From: DATFCK01 sp963728975
GTDB lineage: Bacteria; Verrucomicrobiota; Verrucomicrobiia; Chthoniobacterales; UBA10450
Direction of reading: 5' to 3'
NCBI GenBank assembly: GCA_963728975.1
Contig: CAVSMF010000001.1
Coordinates: forward strand, 248,001 to 312,000
DNA: 64,000 nt
Shown here: positions 61,558 to 64,000 of the stretch, piece by piece
How positions within the stretch are numbered: the stretch's first letter is position 1
How the letters are laid out: every line of letters starts with the position of its first letter
Made by a program: the position numbers and the translations under genes
Notes under the pieces: model-generated
The model's input: only the letters and a program-made list of their open reading frames with translations
What the model was told of the DNA's origin: nothing
The model's database searches: none

Positions 61558-63150
61558 ATGAACCGACCAAAGGTCTTGATCGCCGATTCGATTTCTCCGC
61601 GTGGCAGCGAAGAGTTATCACGCGATCACGTTCTCGATGTTGTAATCAAAACCGGGCTCACCGAATCCGACCTGGTCAAAGCCATTCCCGAATTCAGCGC
61701 GGTGGTGGTTCGGAGCGAAACCAAAATCACAGCTCCAGTTTTGCAGGCTGGGAAATTGTTGCGCGTGATCGGGCGCGCCGGGGTGGGAGTCGACAACATT
61801 GATGTTGAAGCAGCCACCCGCCGGGGCATCGTGGTCCTCAACGCTCCCGGCGGCAATACCGTTTCCACGGCGGAACATGCGTTTTCGCTCCTGTTGTCGG
61901 TTGCGCGAAAAATCCCGCAAGCCGACGCCAATGTGCGCGGTGGAAGCTGGGACCGAAAAAATCTCCAGGGCGTGGAGCTTTACAATAAGACGCTCGGCAT
62001 TATCGGGATGGGCCGGATTGGGAGCGAGCTGAGCCGGCGCGCGATTGCTTTTGGCATGCGGGTGATTGCCTACGATCCCTATCTTTCTCCTGCGCGCGCC
62101 CGGAGCCTCCAGGTCGAGCTGGCCGACGAACTCGATGAGTTACTCGCCAACTCCGACTTCATCACCTTGCACACGCCGCTCACCGCCGAGACCCGCCATT
62201 TGATCGGCGCCCCCCAATTCGAAAAAACCAAGGCCGGGCTTCGCATTATCAATTGCGCCCGGGGCGGACTCATCGATGAACAAGCGCTGATCGCGGCCCT
62301 TAAATCCGGCAAAGTGGCCGCCGCGGCCCTGGACGTTTTTGAACAGGAACCGCTCCCGGCCGACTCGCCGTTACGCGGTGCGCCCAATCTCGTTTTGACG
62401 CCGCATCTGGGCGCTTCCACAGCCGAAGCGCAGGAAAGCGTTGGGATTGAGATCGCTCAATCGGTCCGGGCCGCGCTGCTCGAAGGCACGATTCGAAATG
62501 CGGTTAACATGCCTAACCTCGATGCCAAAACATTGTCGATCATCGGACCCCATCTTCGATTCGGCGAAAAACTGGGCCGTTTTCTGTCTCAGGTGGCGCC
62601 CCGCCGGGTTGAAACACTCAACATTAATTTCAGCGGGAAAGTAAACGAGGTGGATACGACGGCGATTACCCGCGCCATTCTCAAAGGGTTTTTGCAAACG
62701 GCTGGAGGAACCGAAATCAACGAAGTCAATGCGCCCGCCTTTGCCGAGAGCCTCGGGCTCAAGGTAACCGAAAGCCGGTTGAGCGCTCCGGGGGATTACA
62801 GCGACCTGCTGGAGTTATCGGCGGCGGGCGAAGGCAAAAACGTCTCGGTAGGCGGAGCGTTTTTCGGGGCGACCCCCCGAATCGTGAGCATCAACAGCCG
62901 TCCCGTGGAAGCCCGGCCACAAGGAGTGGTCCTGGTGCTCGAAAACACCGACCGCCCCGGCATGGTAGGACGCATCGGTAATTTAATGGGCGATCATGGA
63001 GTGAATATCGCGACCATGTCGCTGAGCCGGAACGAAGCCGGAGGCACCGCTCTAACCGTGCTGAACCTGGACACGCTCCCCGGGCCGGAATTGTTAGCCC
63101 AGATCCGGGCCAGCGAGGACATTCACGCCGCCCAGGTGATCGAGCTGTAA
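61558..63150 (+). CDS. serA: D-3-phosphoglycerate dehydrogenase
   Basis: 530 residues. NAD-binding GIIGMGRIGSELSRRAIAFGMRVIAYDPY, the catalytic NCARGGLIDE (Arg), VFEQEPL (Glu) and TPHLGASTAEAQE (His). After the dehydrogenase part come an allosteric intervening domain and a C-terminal ACT domain (RPGMVGRIGNLMGDHGVNIATMSL), the long SerA form. First step of serine synthesis. A GTG one codon upstream is equally possible. It stands alone after the potassium island. Confidence 0.96.
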   Translation: MNRPKVLIADSISPRGSEELSRDHVLDVVIKTGLTESDLVKAIPEFSAVVVRSETKITAPVLQAGKLLRVIGRAGVGVDNIDVEAATRRGIVVLNAPGGNTVSTAEHAFSLLLSVARKIPQADANVRGGSWDRKNLQGVELYNKTLGIIGMGRIGSELSRRAIAFGMRVIAYDPYLSPARARSLQVELADELDELLANSDFITLHTPLTAETRHLIGAPQFEKTKAGLRIINCARGGLIDEQALIAALKSGKVAAAALDVFEQEPLPADSPLRGAPNLVLTPHLGASTAEAQESVGIEIAQSVRAALLEGTIRNAVNMPNLDAKTLSIIGPHLRFGEKLGRFLSQVAPRRVETLNINFSGKVNEVDTTAITRAILKGFLQTAGGTEINEVNAPAFAESLGLKVTESRLSAPGDYSDLLELSAAGEGKNVSVGGAFFGATPRIVSINSRPVEARPQGVVLVLENTDRPGMVGRIGNLMGDHGVNIATMSLSRNEAGGTALTVLNLDTLPGPELLAQIRASEDIHAAQVIEL

Positions 63151-63166
63151 CCGAAGGTCGCAAGGC

Positions 63167-63250
63167 GTGGCGGCGTCCCAGCCGCCGAGTGCAGACGCTA
63201 TCTCCAGTCGCGCCCCCTGAAACCCAAAGCGGCCGGGACGCCGCTTCTCC
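63167..63250. repeat. REP pair after serA
   Basis: GTGG then CGGCGTCCCAGCCGCC at the left, and on the minus strand at the right GGAG then AAGCGGCGTCCCGGCCGCTT, the same family as 36630 and 43105. Confidence 0.6.
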
Positions 63251-63303
63251 GTTCAATCTGAGTGATTGACCGCCCCGCTTTCACTAGTCAAACTCCCGCA
63301 CAT

Positions 63304-63567
63304 ATGGACTTTAGCGCTCATTCGATTATCTGGGTTCTGGTGATCGGTCTCGTCATTGGGGCCATCGCCAAACTGTTGATGCCGGGAAAAGATCCCGGAG
63401 GATGCATTATTACGATGTTGTTAGGCATAGCCGGCGCGTTCGTCGGCACGTGGATCGGCCGCCTGTTTGTGGGGCAGAGCTACATCGCCGGCTGGATCAT
63501 GTCGATCGTCGGCGCCATGGTTCTTCTGCTCATCTATCGGCTGCTCTTTCGGCGCGGCGGCGGGTAA
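63304..63567 (+). CDS. GlsB/YeaQ/YmgE-type small membrane protein
   Basis: 87 residues with three helices: IIWVLVIGLVIGAIAKLLMPGKDPGG, IITMLLGIAGAFVGTWIGR and AGWIMSIVGAMVLLLIYRLLF. This is the Transgly_assoc family, of unknown function and sometimes stress-induced. The 5' extension of 14 codons in frame is disregarded because ATG at 63304 starts the conserved part. Confidence 0.92.
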   Translation: MDFSAHSIIWVLVIGLVIGAIAKLLMPGKDPGGCIITMLLGIAGAFVGTWIGRLFVGQSYIAGWIMSIVGAMVLLLIYRLLFRRGGG

Positions 63568-63570
63568 ATT

Positions 63571-63694
63571 GGAGGGACGAGCTTGTCTCGTCCCATTACT
63601 AGGGGATTAGGGGATGGCTTTTCCTTGAAGGTTGGACGAGACAAGCTCGTCCCTCCCCCTTAACGGCCCCTGGCGGTTCGGTGAACCGCCGCTA
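63571..63694. repeat. Cluster of three REPs
   Basis: GGAG then GGACGAGCTTGTCTCGTCC (63571-63594), an inverted copy GGACGAGACAAGCTCGTCC (63633-63651), and GGCGGTTCGGTGAACCGCC followed by GCTAC (63672-63694), which reads GTAG on the minus strand. It fills the gap before the transporter gene. Confidence 0.7.
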
Positions 63695-63707
63695 CCTTGG
63701 TCAGGCC

Positions 63708-64000
63708 ATGGCAGCACCAAAAAGAGTCTGGGTCGTTCTTGCCTTCGCCGCCATTTACCTCATTTGGGGTTCGACTTATCTGGCCATCTTTTTTGCCATT
63801 CGATCCATACCCCCGTTTTTCATGGCGGGCGCGCGATTCCTTCTTGCCGGAATCATCATGTACACGGTTGCCCGAACCCAGGGCACGCCCAAACCTGAGG
63901 CGTCCACTTGGAAAAGCGCCGCGGTCGTCGGCGCTTGCCTGCTCTTCTTTGGAAACGGCGGAGTCACCATCTCCGAAAAGTGGGTTCCCACCGGCCTGGC
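63708..64000 (+). CDS. EamA-family (DMT) transporter, truncated by the window end
   Basis: The first 97 residues are visible. MAAPKRVWVVLAFAAIYLIWGSTYLAI is the typical YedA/RhaT-like start, and PFFMAGARFLLAGIIMYTV and GACLLFFGNGGVTISEKWVP match EamA repeats. The gene continues beyond base 64000. Drug/metabolite exporter, substrate unknown. ATG with no clear Shine-Dalgarno (GGTCAGGCC). Confidence 0.85.
   Translation, partial: MAAPKRVWVVLAFAAIYLIWGSTYLAIFFAIRSIPPFFMAGARFLLAGIIMYTVARTQGTPKPEASTWKSAAVVGACLLFFGNGGVTISEKWVPTGL

Overview
The window looks like chromosomal DNA of a Verrucomicrobiota bacterium, or at least a member of the PVC group. This is inference from content. The window holds a very long GreA-type protein of the kind known from Chlamydia, a TIGR04073 exosortase-associated protein, an LPS export operon (Gram-negative envelope), and intergenic spaces packed with many families of short palindromic repeats. 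GC content is moderately high and most genes are ordinary housekeeping genes.

Layout: 1-4.3 kb, a minus-strand operon for reverse or forward transsulfuration (thioredoxin-like protein, retropepsin-like protease, cystathionine beta-synthase, cystathionine gamma-synthase/lyase). 4.5-6.2 kb, ribosomal protein S1. 6.4-8.4 kb, a class III cyclase/TPR protein. 8.5-15.7 kb, a surface glycan cluster (GT-C-like membrane protein, three glycosyltransferases, flippase, methyltransferase). 15.7-18.7 kb, arginine decarboxylase and a bifunctional nuclease. 18.9-25 kb, minus-strand kdsA-lptC-lptA-lptB-hprK-ptsH-ptsI, joining LPS synthesis and export to a PTS phosphorelay that has no visible EII. 25-28 kb, a YwaF-like membrane protein, a membrane protein/winged-helix pair and a universal stress protein. 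28.3-33.6 kb, coaD-yceD-rpmF-plsX-fabH-tatD-ldt. 33.8-35.6 kb, gmd and rph. 36-42 kb, a 23S-5S rRNA locus with no 16S gene beside it, followed by decayed 5S copies and a type II toxin-antitoxin pair. 42.5-50 kb, ferritin, two small secreted paralogues, a HerA-like ATPase, DUF1761, long GreA, TerC and TIGR04073. 50-55 kb, a MASE1 hybrid histidine kinase and a frameshifted 23S rRNA/tRNA m5U methyltransferase. 53-61.5 kb, a potassium island: two KimA-like permeases with C-terminal Usp domains, a short KdpD/KdpE two-component system and Kup. 61.5-64 kb, serA, a YeaQ-type protein and a truncated EamA transporter.

The most unusual aspect is the repeat biology. More than twenty small palindromes carry a GTAG/GTGG (or degenerate) tag at one end, often as inverted pairs, as in REP elements served by RAYT transposases. 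Other families are long hairpins built from short quasi-tandem words. Copies sit inside the 23S rRNA gene at four hairpins (four different families), inside the coding sequence of an RlmD/TrmA-type methyltransferase (causing a frameshift), in the N-terminal coding region of an L,D-transpeptidase lipoprotein, and between yceD and rpmF. Several are nested palindrome-in-palindrome, which suggests insertion into hairpin loops. No tRNA gene, CRISPR array, phage or transposase gene was seen.
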